Source: an uncultured Lachnospiraceae bacterium
Lineage (GTDB): Bacteria > Bacillota_A > Clostridia > Lachnospirales > Lachnospiraceae
Length of the DNA stretch: 34,512 nt
NCBI GenBank assembly: GCA_900553635.1
Contig: USDU01000002.1
Location: 1-34,512, forward strand
Direction: 5' to 3'
Shown here in pieces: positions 24,473 to 32,545 of the stretch (positions within the stretch are counted from its first letter, which is position 1; every line of letters starts with the position of its first letter). A program made the translations under genes and the position numbers. A model generated the notes under the pieces. The model saw only the letters and a list, made by a program, of their open reading frames with translations. It ran no database searches and was not told the DNA's origin.

Positions 24473-25690
24473 ATGGCGGAAAAAAGAAAAGATAATAGAG
24501 GAAGAAATTTATTTAAAGGCGAAGGGCAAAGAGGTGATGGTAGATACTATTATCAGTATAAAAACGGTTTAAATAAGCCTAAGGTTATCTATAGCTGGAC
24601 ATTGGAAGAACTGCGAAAACGAGAGAAAGAAATTCAAAAAGATCTTGCGGATAGCATAGATGAAACAGCGGCAAAAATGTCACTGAATCAGTTGTTTGAG
24701 TTGTATTTAAGTTTAAAAGATAAAGAAAATTTCCTGAACAGTACCAGAAATGATTATTTGGGATTGTGGAATAATCATATAAGGAATACCGAATTGGGTA
24801 ATGCTCAAATAAAAAATATAAAAACATCTCATATAAAAAGATTTTATAAAGAATTAAAGGACAAAGGACTCTCTAACAGTACGATAAAGAAATTTAATAC
24901 AATGCTAGGGCCGAGTTTTGAATTGGCATTGGATGATGATATGATAAGAAAAAACCCGGTAAAAAAAGAATGTATGAAAAAATACAAAGGAGATAAAAAC
25001 CAAAGGGAAGCATTGACACAGGACGAACAGAAAAGATTGCTGAATTTTGTGGAGAATAATAATATATATAAAATTTATGCTCCAATGTTGCGGTATATGT
25101 TAGGAACAGGGTGTAGAATTGGAGAGGTTATTGGAATTACATGGGATGATATTGATATGAAAAGCAGAAGTATAAATATCAATCATCAGCTTAAATATAA
25201 GAAAAAGGAAGATGGAAAAACAGCGTTTATGATAGCAGCTCCAAAGACAGATGCCGGAAAACGTATTATTCCCATGACTACAGAAGTATACAATGCATTG
25301 ATAATGCAGAAAAGGTATAGATTGTTTTTGGGAACTTCAAGAGACTTTGAGGTAGACGGGTACAAGAATTTTGTGTTTGTAACTAAAAATGGCCGCCCAA
25401 TAGCCCCTAACGGTTTTAATAATGCAATGAAAAATATAATAAATGCATATAATAAGCAGGAAGAAAAAAAGGCGAAAGAAGAAAAACGAAAGCCTGTAAT
25501 GTTACCACATGTCTCGGCTCATATATTCAGACATACTGCATGTACGAGAATGGCCGAAGCGGGTATGGAGATTAAAGCATTGCAGTATATTATGGGACAT
25601 AGCAATGCTGCAGTTACGTTGGATGTATATACACATGTGCATGAGCAGAAAATCGTAGAAGAAATGGCAAAGATGGAAAAGGCTATGTAA
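24473..25690 (+). CDS. Tyrosine recombinase (Tn916-type integrase)
   Basis: 405 residues, the length of Tn916 Int, from ATG 24473 (GGAAGGAG upstream, slightly long spacing). An N-terminal arm-binding domain (about 1-60) precedes a SAM-like core-binding domain (about 68-160) and the catalytic domain. The active-site set is complete: R215 (GCRIGE), K258 (APKTDAGKR), H350 and R353 (HIFRHT), H376 (GHSN) and Y386 (DVYTH). It should integrate and excise the element together with a small excisionase. The gene is clearly more AT-rich than its neighbours, a sign of separate origin. It is the last gene of the element. Confidence 0.95.
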   Translation: MAEKRKDNRGRNLFKGEGQRGDGRYYYQYKNGLNKPKVIYSWTLEELRKREKEIQKDLADSIDETAAKMSLNQLFELYLSLKDKENFLNSTRNDYLGLWNNHIRNTELGNAQIKNIKTSHIKRFYKELKDKGLSNSTIKKFNTMLGPSFELALDDDMIRKNPVKKECMKKYKGDKNQREALTQDEQKRLLNFVENNNIYKIYAPMLRYMLGTGCRIGEVIGITWDDIDMKSRSININHQLKYKKKEDGKTAFMIAAPKTDAGKRIIPMTTEVYNALIMQKRYRLFLGTSRDFEVDGYKNFVFVTKNGRPIAPNGFNNAMKNIINAYNKQEEKKAKEEKRKPVMLPHVSAHIFRHTACTRMAEAGMEIKALQYIMGHSNAAVTLDVYTHVHEQKIVEEMAKMEKAM

Positions 25691-25697
25691 AGAGGCG

Positions 25698-25742
25698 AAA
25701 GCTATTGCAAGGGTTCAGTGTATGAACTTGGGCAATAGCTTT
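25698..25742 (+). terminator. Terminator-like hairpin after integrase
   Basis: AAAGCTATTGC pairs with GCAATAGCTTT, an 11-bp perfect stem, with an inner TTCA/TGAA pair. The element boundary is probably within the next 100 bases. Two AATATGTAAA words follow at about 25756-25778 and could be integrase arm sites. Confidence 0.6.
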
Positions 25743-25840
25743 AGTATATAGTCGAAAATATGTAAAAAATATGTAAATTCAATATTTGGATGATTAAAAG
25801 ACATGAAAAACAGTGAGTTCACACAAAATTCACAAAAATA

Positions 25841-25882
25841 TTAGCACTCCTACTTGACGAGTGCTAATAATGGTGATATAAC
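25841..25882 (+). promoter_or_regulatory. CIRCE operator (HrcA site) overlapping the hsp20 promoter
   Basis: TTAGCACTC-N9-GAGTGCTAA at 25841-25867 is a perfect CIRCE element, the binding site of the heat-shock repressor HrcA. A promoter TTGACG (25854-25859), 17-base spacer, TATAAC (25877-25882) has its -35 inside the CIRCE spacer, so HrcA would block polymerase directly. Confidence 0.95.
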
Positions 25883-25972
25883 AGAATCAGAGCAAGGGAG
25901 AAGAAAGAAAATAAGAAAAAGCCCTTGCGGAACCTCCAGCAGAACTGAAGGGAAGATTAGGAGGAATGATTT

Positions 25973-26416
25973 ATGTTAGTACCGAGTATTTTTGGAGAAA
26001 GTTTATTAGATGATTTTGTAAATGATTTTGCATTTCCGTATACACCTGCAAAGAAGGTTTATGGCAAAGAGGCAGCGTCCCTCATGCGCACCGATGTGAA
26101 GGAGACCAAGACGGGCTACGAGCTTGAGATTGAGCTTCCTGGTGTAAAGAAAGAGGACGTTAAGGCAGAACTGAAGGATGGCTACCTGACCATCACCGCT
26201 TCCACCGACAGCAAGAAGGAGGAGAAGCAGGACGGCAAGTACATCCGTAAGGAGCGCTACAGCGGCACCACCAGCCGGAGTTTCTATGTGGGAGAGGATC
26301 TCACCCAGGAAGACATCAAGGCCAAATTTGAAAATGGCGTGCTGAAGGTGCTGGTTCCGAAGAAAGAGGAGCAGCCGAAGGTAGAAAAGAAGAGCTATAT
26401 CGATATTGAAGGCTAA
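25973..26416 (+). CDS. Hsp20/alpha-crystallin small heat-shock protein
   Basis: 147 residues, ATG preceded by AGGAGGA. The N-terminal arm (1-40) has the FGESLLDDF start common in Clostridial Hsp20. The alpha-crystallin domain (about 38-138) contains VKETKTGYELEIELPGVKKE and ends FENGVLKVLVPKKEE, with the strand-9 A.F.NGVL.V..PK hallmark. It binds unfolding proteins without ATP and passes them to the Hsp70 system. The CIRCE operator upstream puts it under HrcA control. The leader (about 25883-25972) can form GCAAGGG/CCCTTGC pairing and holds a CCTCC that could mask the GGAGG. Confidence 0.96.
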   Translation: MLVPSIFGESLLDDFVNDFAFPYTPAKKVYGKEAASLMRTDVKETKTGYELEIELPGVKKEDVKAELKDGYLTITASTDSKKEEKQDGKYIRKERYSGTTSRSFYVGEDLTQEDIKAKFENGVLKVLVPKKEEQPKVEKKSYIDIEG

Positions 26417-26444
26417 GCGTAGGCCTTTTCGACAGGCAAAAGAG

Positions 26445-26479
26445 AAGATGGGGATGTGGCTTGGCTGCATCCCCATCTT
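26445..26479 (+). terminator. Hairpin between hsp20 and the dnaJ-like gene
   Basis: AAGATGGGGATG and CATCCCCATCTT form a perfect 12-bp stem. Only three T follow, so read-through into the downstream gene is plausible. Confidence 0.6.
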
Positions 26480-26518
26480 TGCAGCTGGTAATTATGCAGG
26501 CGGAGGTGAGCAGGCATT

Positions 26519-27511
26519 ATGAAACAGGACTATTATGAGGTGCTCGGCATTGGAAAGCAGGCAGATGAGAAAGAGATAAAGCGTGCTTACCGGAAGCTGG
26601 CAAAGAAATACCACCCGGACATGAATCCGGGGGACAAGGTGGCCGAGCAGAAGTTTAAAGAGGTCACAGAGGCTTACAATGTGCTCAGTGACAAGGAAAA
26701 GAAGAAATTATACGATCAGTTTGGTTTTGCGGCCTTTGACGAGGCAGGCAACGCCCGGGCAGACGCAGGAAGCGGTTTCTACGGAGGAGCGGGCGGTCAG
26801 GGAGGCTTCCGTAGCGGCAGCTTTCACACGGGAGATGGCAGCGGCTATCAGGAGTTCCATTTCGAGGGCGGCAATATGGACGATATGTTCGGCGATATCT
26901 TCGGAAATATGTTCCATGGCGGCTTTGGCGGCCAGAAGGGCTACCGGCAGCAGGCGTCTTATAAGGGCGAGAATTTACACGCGGACATCACGGTTGGCTT
27001 TGATGAGGCGGCCTTTGGGTGCGATAAGATGATTCACATTCAGGCAGCAGACGGTACCGGCGTACAGTCCTTAAGCGTGCATATTCCGGCAGGTATCGAC
27101 GATGGCAAGAGCGTGCGGCTCCGGGGCAAGGGACACCCGGGCTTCGGAGGCGGGGAGAACGGCGATTTGCTGCTGAAGGTACACATTACGCCCAGGGCAG
27201 GATATGAGCGGAAGGGCATGGATGTCTATACCACGGCCGATATTCCATTTACCACAGCGGTATTTGGCGGCGAGGCCAGCTTCCCGACCCTCTACGGAAA
27301 TGTGGTCTGCAAGGTTCCGGCAGGAACCCAGTCCGGCAAAAAGATACGTCTCCGCGGCAAAGGAATCGTGTCCATGAAGGATCCGAAGGTACACGGGGAT
27401 CAGTACGTGACCATTCAGATTCAGGTACCCACCATACTGACAGCCGAACAACGGCAGAAGCTGCATGAATTTGAAAATGCCATGAAGCAGGGCGGCAGAA
27501 GCGCCGCGTAA
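26519..27511 (+). CDS. DnaJ-family co-chaperone, CbpA-like (no zinc finger)
   Basis: 330 residues. The J domain (1-70) has the Hsp70-activating HPD at 32-34, followed by a Gly/Phe-rich region (about 75-145, many GG, GF and GQ) and two C-terminal substrate-binding beta domains (about 150-315). The CxxCxGxG zinc repeats of true DnaJ are absent, making this a class B (CbpA-type) J protein. It stimulates DnaK ATPase and delivers clients. Placed after hsp20 it probably shares its heat-shock induction. GGAGGTGAG lies upstream of the ATG. Confidence 0.93.
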   Translation: MKQDYYEVLGIGKQADEKEIKRAYRKLAKKYHPDMNPGDKVAEQKFKEVTEAYNVLSDKEKKKLYDQFGFAAFDEAGNARADAGSGFYGGAGGQGGFRSGSFHTGDGSGYQEFHFEGGNMDDMFGDIFGNMFHGGFGGQKGYRQQASYKGENLHADITVGFDEAAFGCDKMIHIQAADGTGVQSLSVHIPAGIDDGKSVRLRGKGHPGFGGGENGDLLLKVHITPRAGYERKGMDVYTTADIPFTTAVFGGEASFPTLYGNVVCKVPAGTQSGKKIRLRGKGIVSMKDPKVHGDQYVTIQIQVPTILTAEQRQKLHEFENAMKQGGRSAA

Positions 27512-27526
27512 GATAGAAAGCAAAAG

Positions 27527-27569
27527 ACAGAGCCTTCGGAACGGAAACGTCCCGGGGGCTTTGTTTTTT
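27527..27569 (+). terminator. Rho-independent terminator after the dnaJ-like gene
   Basis: CAGAGCC pairs with GGCTTTG around an inner AACG/CGT stem, followed by a run of six T. Confidence 0.75.
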
Positions 27570-27653
27570 CTGGGCTGAATTTCTGAAAGAGCAGTTATTT
27601 TATTTGCATTGTAAACTTGAAAAATAAAATATGTTGACAATCTGTACTTTTTC

Positions 27654-27721
27654 TTGCAAAAGCCCTGTTCTTATTATAAAATAAAAAGCAGTGCCATGAC
27701 CGGACATACAGCCTGGCACTG
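27654..27721 (+). promoter_or_regulatory. Possible promoter and leader hairpin of the ecf operon
   Basis: TTGCAA (27654-27659), 17-base spacer, TAAAAT (27677-27682) is a plausible promoter. CAGTGCCA (27689-27696) and TGGCACTG (27714-27721) then form an 8-bp stem near the transcript start. Both are weak predictions. Confidence 0.35.
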
Positions 27722-27810
27722 ATAGCAGAAAGTAAAGACAGAATTCAGAAAATGCGAAACTCCGAAAGAAAATGGATTTATCTATGGATTTTGCAGGATG
27801 GGTTGTAAAC

Positions 27811-28674
27811 ATGGAAAAGAAAGAAACAATGATCCAAGCGGAAGATTTGGTTTATGAATACAGAAAATACGATGAGGAAGGCCGGGAACGGGAGCTGATT
27901 AAGGCCGTGAACGGTGTCAGCTTCCAGATAGAGAAGGGGGACTTTGTAGCGATTCTGGGACACAACGGTTCCGGAAAATCTACGCTGGCCAAGCATATCA
28001 ACGCCCTGCTTATCCCCAGCGAGGGAACTCTGTGGGTGGATGGAATCGATACCAAGGAGGAAGAACGGGTATGGGATATCCGGCAGAGCGCCGGTATGGT
28101 ATTCCAAAACCCGGATAATCAGATTATCGGAACCATCGTGGAAGAGGACGTGGGCTTCGGCCCGGAAAATATGGGAGTGCCCACGAAAGAAATCTGGGAG
28201 CGGGTGGAGGAGAGCCTGAAGGCAGTGAATATGCTGAAATACCGTCACCATTCCCCGAATAAGCTGTCCGGCGGCCAGAAGCAGCGGGTAGCCATTGCGG
28301 GCGTGGTAGCCATGCATCCCAAGTGCATCGTGCTGGATGAGCCTACCGCCATGCTGGACCCTAATGGCCGGAAGGAAGTCATCCGGACAGTCCGGGCGTT
28401 GAATCAGGTGGAAGATATTACGGTCATTCTGATTACCCATTATATGGAAGAGGTTATTTACGCCGATAAGGTGATTGTCATGGATGATGGCAAAATCGTC
28501 ATGGCCGGTACGCCGAGGGAAATCTTCTCTCAGGTGGAAACGCTGAAAGCCTACCGTCTGGATGTACCCCAGGCCACACAGCTTGCCTGGGAGCTGAAAA
28601 AAGCAGGTCTTGATCTGCCCGACGGAATTCTGACAAGAGAGGAACTGGTGGAAGCCTTATGTCACTTAAATTAG
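27811..28674 (+). CDS. ecfA1: Energy-coupling factor ATPase EcfA1
   Basis: I take ATG 27811 with AGGATGGG upstream (287 residues); an ATG at 27772 would add 13 residues but has no good ribosome site. The ABC motifs are complete: Walker [10 protein letters not shown] (50-58), Q-loop FQNPDNQ, signature LSGGQKQR, Walker B CIVLDEPT and switch THYMEEV. With EcfA2 and EcfT it forms the shared group-II energising module that serves many S components (riboflavin, folate, biotin and others). It overlaps ecfA2 by 16 bases. The order ecfA1-ecfA2-ecfT-truA-rplM-rpsI is standard in Clostridia. Confidence 0.95.
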   Translation: MEKKETMIQAEDLVYEYRKYDEEGRERELIKAVNGVSFQIEKGDFVAILGHNGSGKSTLAKHINALLIPSEGTLWVDGIDTKEEERVWDIRQSAGMVFQNPDNQIIGTIVEEDVGFGPENMGVPTKEIWERVEESLKAVNMLKYRHHSPNKLSGGQKQRVAIAGVVAMHPKCIVLDEPTAMLDPNGRKEVIRTVRALNQVEDITVILITHYMEEVIYADKVIVMDDGKIVMAGTPREIFSQVETLKAYRLDVPQATQLAWELKKAGLDLPDGILTREELVEALCHLN

Positions 28675-29525
28675 AGCATGTACAATATACCTACAGTCCT
28701 TCCACAGCCTATGAGATTCATGCGCTGAAGGATATAAATCTGGAGATCCCGGACGGTCAGTTTATCGGCCTCATCGGCCATACCGGATCGGGAAAATCCA
28801 CGCTGGTACAGCACCTGAACGGTCTGGTAAAGCCCACCTCCGGCCATATTTATTTTAACGGAGAGGACATTTACGCGGAAGGCTACGATATGCGGAAGCT
28901 TCGAAGCAAGGTGGGACTGGTATTTCAGTATCCGGAGCACCAGCTTTTTGAGGTAGACGTATTAAGCGATATCTGCTTTGGCCCGAAAAATCAGGGCCTG
29001 TCCAAAGAGGAAGCGGAGAAAAGAGCGCGGGAGGCCATGCGTATGGTAGGGCTTTCTGAGGAGTATGAGAAGCAGTCGCCCTTCGAGTTGTCCGGCGGTC
29101 AGAAGCGGCGTGTGGCCATAGCGGGCGTGCTTGCCATGGAGCCGGAGGTACTGATTCTGGACGAGCCTACGGCGGGCCTGGATCCCAGAGGCCGGGACGA
29201 AATTCTGGATCAGATCAGCTATCTGCACCGGGAACGGGGGATCACGATTGTGCTGGTTTCCCATAGTATGGAGGATGTGGCAAAGTATGTGGAGCGCATT
29301 ATCGTCATGAATCAGGGCGAGGTGCTGCACGACGGAGCGCCCAGAGAGGTGTTCCGCCATTATAAGGAGCTGGAGAGCGTAGGCCTGGCCGCGCCCCAGG
29401 TAACCTACATTCTGCATACCCTGAAGGAAAAGGGATTTGGCGTGGACGGAGACGCTACGACCATGGAAGAGGCAAGGGATACGATTCTGAACGTGTTCCG
29501 GGATAAGGTAAAAAAACATGATTAG
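28659..29525 (+). CDS. ecfA2: Energy-coupling factor ATPase EcfA2
   Basis: 288 residues, start inside the end of ecfA1. Walker [11 protein letters not shown]-loop [10 protein letters not shown], signature LSGGQKRR, Walker [12 protein letters not shown] and switch VSHSMEDV are all present. It pairs with EcfA1 to form the asymmetric ATPase dimer. It overlaps ecfT by 8 bases, indicating coupled translation. Confidence 0.96.
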   Translation: MSLKLEHVQYTYSPSTAYEIHALKDINLEIPDGQFIGLIGHTGSGKSTLVQHLNGLVKPTSGHIYFNGEDIYAEGYDMRKLRSKVGLVFQYPEHQLFEVDVLSDICFGPKNQGLSKEEAEKRAREAMRMVGLSEEYEKQSPFELSGGQKRRVAIAGVLAMEPEVLILDEPTAGLDPRGRDEILDQISYLHRERGITIVLVSHSMEDVAKYVERIIVMNQGEVLHDGAPREVFRHYKELESVGLAAPQVTYILHTLKEKGFGVDGDATTMEEARDTILNVFRDKVKKHD

Positions 29526-30321
29526 AGATATTACGCTGGGGCAGTATTACCCGGCAGATTCCATATTGCATAAATTAGATCCGCGGGTTAAGCTGGTGAC
29601 CACCATGGTATTCCTGGTGGCGTTGTTTGTGGCCAATGACTGGGCGGGATATCTGGTGGCTACGGTTTTTCTGGTGACCGTGATTCGGCTTTCTAAGGTT
29701 CCCTTCCATTTTATGGTAAAAGGCCTGAAGGCAATCTTCTTTATCCTGCTGATTACCTTGATTTTCAATCTGTTCCTGACGCCCGGCGACGTGGTGCTGG
29801 TGCAGATCTGGAAGCTGAAAATCACAGATAAGGGTCTTCACACGGCGATTTTCATGGCTGTCCGGCTGATTTACCTGATTCTGGGCACCTCGGTCATGAC
29901 CCTGACGACTACGCCAAACAACCTGACGGACGGTCTGGAGAAGCTGTTAAGCCCTTTGAAGAAGCTGCGGGTGCCGGTACATGAGGTGTCTATGATGATG
30001 TCCATCGCCCTTCGGTTTATTCCGATTCTTTTGGAGGAAACGGATAAAATCATGAAGGCGCAGATTGCCAGAGGCGCGGATTTTGAACATGGCAATCTGG
30101 TACAGAAGGCAAAGAACCTGGTGCCGCTTCTGGTGCCGCTGTTTATCTCCGCGTTCCGACGGGCCAATGACCTGGCGATGGCTATGGAGGCCAGATGTTA
30201 CCGGGGAGGAGCCGGACGGACCAAGATGAAGCCGCTGGTATACGCAAGGCGGGATTATTACGCATATGCGGTGGTTGCGCTCTTCTTGGCGGCGATTATC
30301 GCAGTGAGAGTGGTATTATGA
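29518..30321 (+). CDS. ecfT: Energy-coupling factor transmembrane protein EcfT
   Basis: 267 residues with the usual opening (DITLGQYYPADSILHKLDPR) and about five membrane helices. The coupling helices carry LRFIPILLEE, AQIARGADFEHG and MEARCYRGG.GRTK, the two conserved Ala-Arg-Gly motifs that fit into the EcfA grooves. It holds S components and transmits ATPase motion. It shares an ATGA overlap with truA. Confidence 0.96.
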   Translation: MIRDITLGQYYPADSILHKLDPRVKLVTTMVFLVALFVANDWAGYLVATVFLVTVIRLSKVPFHFMVKGLKAIFFILLITLIFNLFLTPGDVVLVQIWKLKITDKGLHTAIFMAVRLIYLILGTSVMTLTTTPNNLTDGLEKLLSPLKKLRVPVHEVSMMMSIALRFIPILLEETDKIMKAQIARGADFEHGNLVQKAKNLVPLLVPLFISAFRRANDLAMAMEARCYRGGAGRTKMKPLVYARRDYYAYAVVALFLAAIIAVRVVL

Positions 30322-31079
30322 AACGGGTAATGCTGATAGTGGCCTATGACGGCACAAATTACTGCGGCTGGCAGGTACAGAATAACGGAGATACGATAGA
30401 AGGAGAGCTGAACAGGGCTCTTTCTTCTTTATTAAAAGAGGAGATTGCGGTGATTGGCGCCAGCCGGACCGATTCCGGCGTCCATGCGCTGGGAAATGTG
30501 GCTGTTTTTGATACGGAGGCCCGGATGCCGGCGGAGAAGATGGCCTATGCCCTGAACAGTCGTCTGCCGGAGGATATCCGCGTGCAGCAGTCCTTCCGGG
30601 TGGACGATCAGTTCCATCCCAGGAAAACCAGCTGTATCAAGACGTATGAATACCGGATTCTGAACCGGGAATTCGAACTGCCCGGAGAACGGCTGAACAG
30701 CCACTTCTTCCGGAAGAAGCTGGACGTGGCGAAGATGCGGGAGGCCTGCCTGCCGTTTTTAGGAGAACATGATTTTAAAAGCTTCTGCAGCATTCATACC
30801 CAGGCGGAAACCACGGTCCGGATTATTTACAGTCTGGACGTGATAAGAGAAGGGGATATGATACGAATCCGGGTGACCGGAAACGGCTTTCTCTACAATA
30901 TGGTCCGCATTCTTGCAGGTACCCTGATAAATGTGGGCTTCGGAGTTACAGACCCGGCAGAAATCCCGGGCATCATAGAGGCGCGGGATCGTCAGGCAGC
31001 GGGACCGACAGCTCCGGCGAAAGGCCTGACTCTGATAAAAATGGAATATCCGGAGCATCCGGAATTCCCGTTGCAATAG
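30318..31079 (+). CDS. truA: tRNA pseudouridine(38-40) synthase TruA
   Basis: The start is ATG 30318, overlapping the ecfT stop (ATGA), giving 253 residues; the frame is open further upstream but the family starts at MKRVMLIVAYDGTNYCGWQ. The catalytic Asp52 is in SRTDSGVHALGN. Later motifs include FKSFCS and the RITGNGFLYNMVRI-type segment (RVTGNGFLYNMVRILAG). It converts uridines 38-40 in the tRNA anticodon arm to pseudouridine. Confidence 0.97.
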   Translation: MKRVMLIVAYDGTNYCGWQVQNNGDTIEGELNRALSSLLKEEIAVIGASRTDSGVHALGNVAVFDTEARMPAEKMAYALNSRLPEDIRVQQSFRVDDQFHPRKTSCIKTYEYRILNREFELPGERLNSHFFRKKLDVAKMREACLPFLGEHDFKSFCSIHTQAETTVRIIYSLDVIREGDMIRIRVTGNGFLYNMVRILAGTLINVGFGVTDPAEIPGIIEARDRQAAGPTAPAKGLTLIKMEYPEHPEFPLQ

Positions 31080-31170
31080 AAAAAATCCTCTGTTATGCGA
31101 AAACTGTTCAGGCTGAAGTTTTCTTATAAAAAAAGTGGAATTTTTATTGAAATTTTTATTAAAAAAACAG

Positions 31171-31199
31171 TTGACACACCCGGGAACATATCATATAAT
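31171..31199 (+). promoter_or_regulatory. Perfect consensus promoter of rplM-rpsI
   Basis: TTGACA, exactly 17 bases, TATAAT: a full match to the sigma-70/sigma-A consensus, embedded in AT-rich upstream DNA that can serve as an UP element. Confidence 0.95.
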
Positions 31200-31205
31200 A
31201 ATTCA

Positions 31206-31294
31206 ATGTGACGTAGTGCGAAAATGTCTGAGCCAAAGCCCCGGTAATGACATATTTCCATAGAAGTTTCAATTTATTTTCAGGAGGAAAACCA
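31206..31294 (+). promoter_or_regulatory. 5' leader of rplM, possible L13 autoregulatory region
   Basis: About 89 bases lie between the predicted transcription start and ATG. L13 leaders that bind the protein are known in Firmicutes; this region is of suitable length, but I cannot confirm the structure by eye. It ends in CAGGAGG, the rplM ribosome site. Confidence 0.4.
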
Positions 31295-31723
31295 ATGAAA
31301 AGTTACATGGCTAGTCCAGCAACAATTGAGAGAAAATGGTATGTAGTTGACGCTACAGGATATACATTAGGACGTTTGGCTTCAGAAGTAGCTAAAGTTC
31401 TGAGAGGTAAGAACAAAGCAATCTTTACTCCGCACATCGACACCGGAGATTATGTAATCGTTGTAAATGCAGACAAGATCAAAGTAACCGGCAAGAAGCT
31501 GGATCAGAAGATTTACTATCATCACTCTGATTACGTAGGCGGTATGAAAGAGACCACCCTGCGTGAGATGATGAACAAGAAGCCGGAGAAGGTTATCGAG
31601 CTCGCTGTAAAGGGCATGCTTCCGAAGGGACCGCTGGGAAGACAGATGTATACAAAGCTTCACGTATACGCTGGTCCGGAGCACAATCATGAGGCTCAGA
31701 AGCCGGAAGTGCTTACATTTTAA
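31295..31723 (+). CDS. rplM: 50S ribosomal protein L13
   Basis: 142 residues from ATG 31295, with AGGAGG upstream; an earlier in-frame ATG at 31247 lacks a ribosome site. It has the full-length L13 sequence with [16 protein letters not shown] at the start, [25 protein letters not shown]-type ([12 protein letters not shown]) and [17 protein letters not shown]13 is an early-assembly large-subunit protein. It is co-transcribed with rpsI, 30 bases on. Confidence 0.98.
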   Translation: MKSYMASPATIERKWYVVDATGYTLGRLASEVAKVLRGKNKAIFTPHIDTGDYVIVVNADKIKVTGKKLDQKIYYHHSDYVGGMKETTLREMMNKKPEKVIELAVKGMLPKGPLGRQMYTKLHVYAGPEHNHEAQKPEVLTF

Positions 31724-31753
31724 TTGAGAAAAGGTTAAAGGAGGAAATTTACA

Positions 31754-32146
31754 GTGGCTAAGTCAAAATTCTACGGAACTGGCAGAAGAAAGAAATCCAT
31801 CGCAAGAGTATACCTGGTACCGGGTACTGGAAATATCACCATCAATAAGAGAAGCATCGACGAGTATCTTGGTCTTGAGACCCTGAAGGTAGTCGTTCGT
31901 CAGCCGCTCGTTGCTACAGAGACAGCAGACAAGTTCGACGTTCTGGTAAATGTTCGCGGAGGCGGATATACAGGACAGGCTGGTGCTATCCGTCATGGTA
32001 TCGCAAGAGCACTGCTTCAGGCAGATCCGGATTACCGTCCGGTCCTGAAGAAGGCTGGTTACCTGACTCGTGACCCGAGAATGAAAGAGCGTAAGAAATA
32101 CGGTCTCAAAGCAGCTCGTCGCGCTCCGCAGTTCAGCAAGAGATAA
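31754..32146 (+). CDS. rpsI: 30S ribosomal protein S9
   Basis: 130 residues, GTG start after GGAGG. Typical S9: [18 protein letters not shown] at the start, [20 protein letters not shown] in the middle and the conserved C terminus ending QFSKR that reaches the decoding site. Followed by a strong terminator. The 3' end of rpsI is a known insertion site for integrative elements in other Firmicutes, and element debris lies downstream here. Confidence 0.98.
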   Translation: MAKSKFYGTGRRKKSIARVYLVPGTGNITINKRSIDEYLGLETLKVVVRQPLVATETADKFDVLVNVRGGGYTGQAGAIRHGIARALLQADPDYRPVLKKAGYLTRDPRMKERKKYGLKAARRAPQFSKR

Positions 32147-32168
32147 TCAACAAGTTCAAAATGCTTGG

Positions 32169-32203
32169 AAAGCCCGAAAATTCAACGTTTTCGGGCTTTT
32201 TTT
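32169..32203 (+). terminator. Rho-independent terminator of rplM-rpsI
   Basis: AAAGCCCGAAAA and TTTTCGGGCTTT stem, 7-base loop, then a T run. Confidence 0.95.
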
Positions 32204-32545
32204 AATGCCTGAAACGGCTGATTCCGATGACGAAATTTGAGAAAAATTGACAGCGTTTATACCGATTTTGTGGGGCTTACCAGGGGTTTACCGACCATTT
32301 TTGCCCCTAAAAGGGCTTACAAAAGGGTTTACCAAAGGCCAATTTTGGATCTTATACTTGACAAAAAATTTTATTGGGTTCTCAAATTAGAGAGCGATGG
32401 AAGGGAAAAATAGAGCATTTCACGAGTTTTGAGGAAATATGAGAAAATAAAATAACCTTTGCTTACATTACATAGAGTTTCCGTTTATTCATAAATGAAT
32501 GGGAGCTCTTATTTTTTATCCTAAAAAGTAAGGGAGGGTTTTAGA
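32204..32545. other. Non-coding stretch between rpsI and mobile-element debris
   Basis: No gene is supportable. It contains two imperfect direct repeats (32273-32296, 32313-32335), an isolated TTGACA-like box at about 32359 without a matching -10, and an imperfect hairpin around ATTCATAAATGAAT (about 32488-32501) before the next open frame. Composition changes from mixed to AT-rich along it. Confidence 0.5.
32273..32335 (+). repeat. Two imperfect direct repeats downstream of rpsI
   Basis: GGGCTTAC followed by an A/G-rich GGGTTTACC occurs at 32273-32296 and 32313-32335, 40 bases apart. It could be a recombinase-binding or attachment region of a lost element; this is only a pattern. Confidence 0.45.

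Larger units (their letters stand above)
13970..25745. mobile_element. Integrated genetic element (ICE remnant or small mobilisable island)
   Basis: Limits are approximate; I found no convincing flanking direct repeat. The content is typical of Clostridial integrative elements: integrase at one end, excisionase-like and ribbon-helix-helix proteins, three XRE regulators, Com-like protein, DNA methyltransferase, MazF-like toxin and a giant Cna-B surface protein. No relaxase, coupling protein, VirB4 or replication gene is present, so it cannot transfer unaided. Left of it lie the antitoxin and right of it the CIRCE-hsp20 genes. Confidence 0.65.

Noticed and set aside
13870..25840. Exact attachment-site repeats for the element
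   Set aside because: I compared the AT-rich flanks by eye and found no convincing shared core; comparison with an empty site is needed to set the ends.
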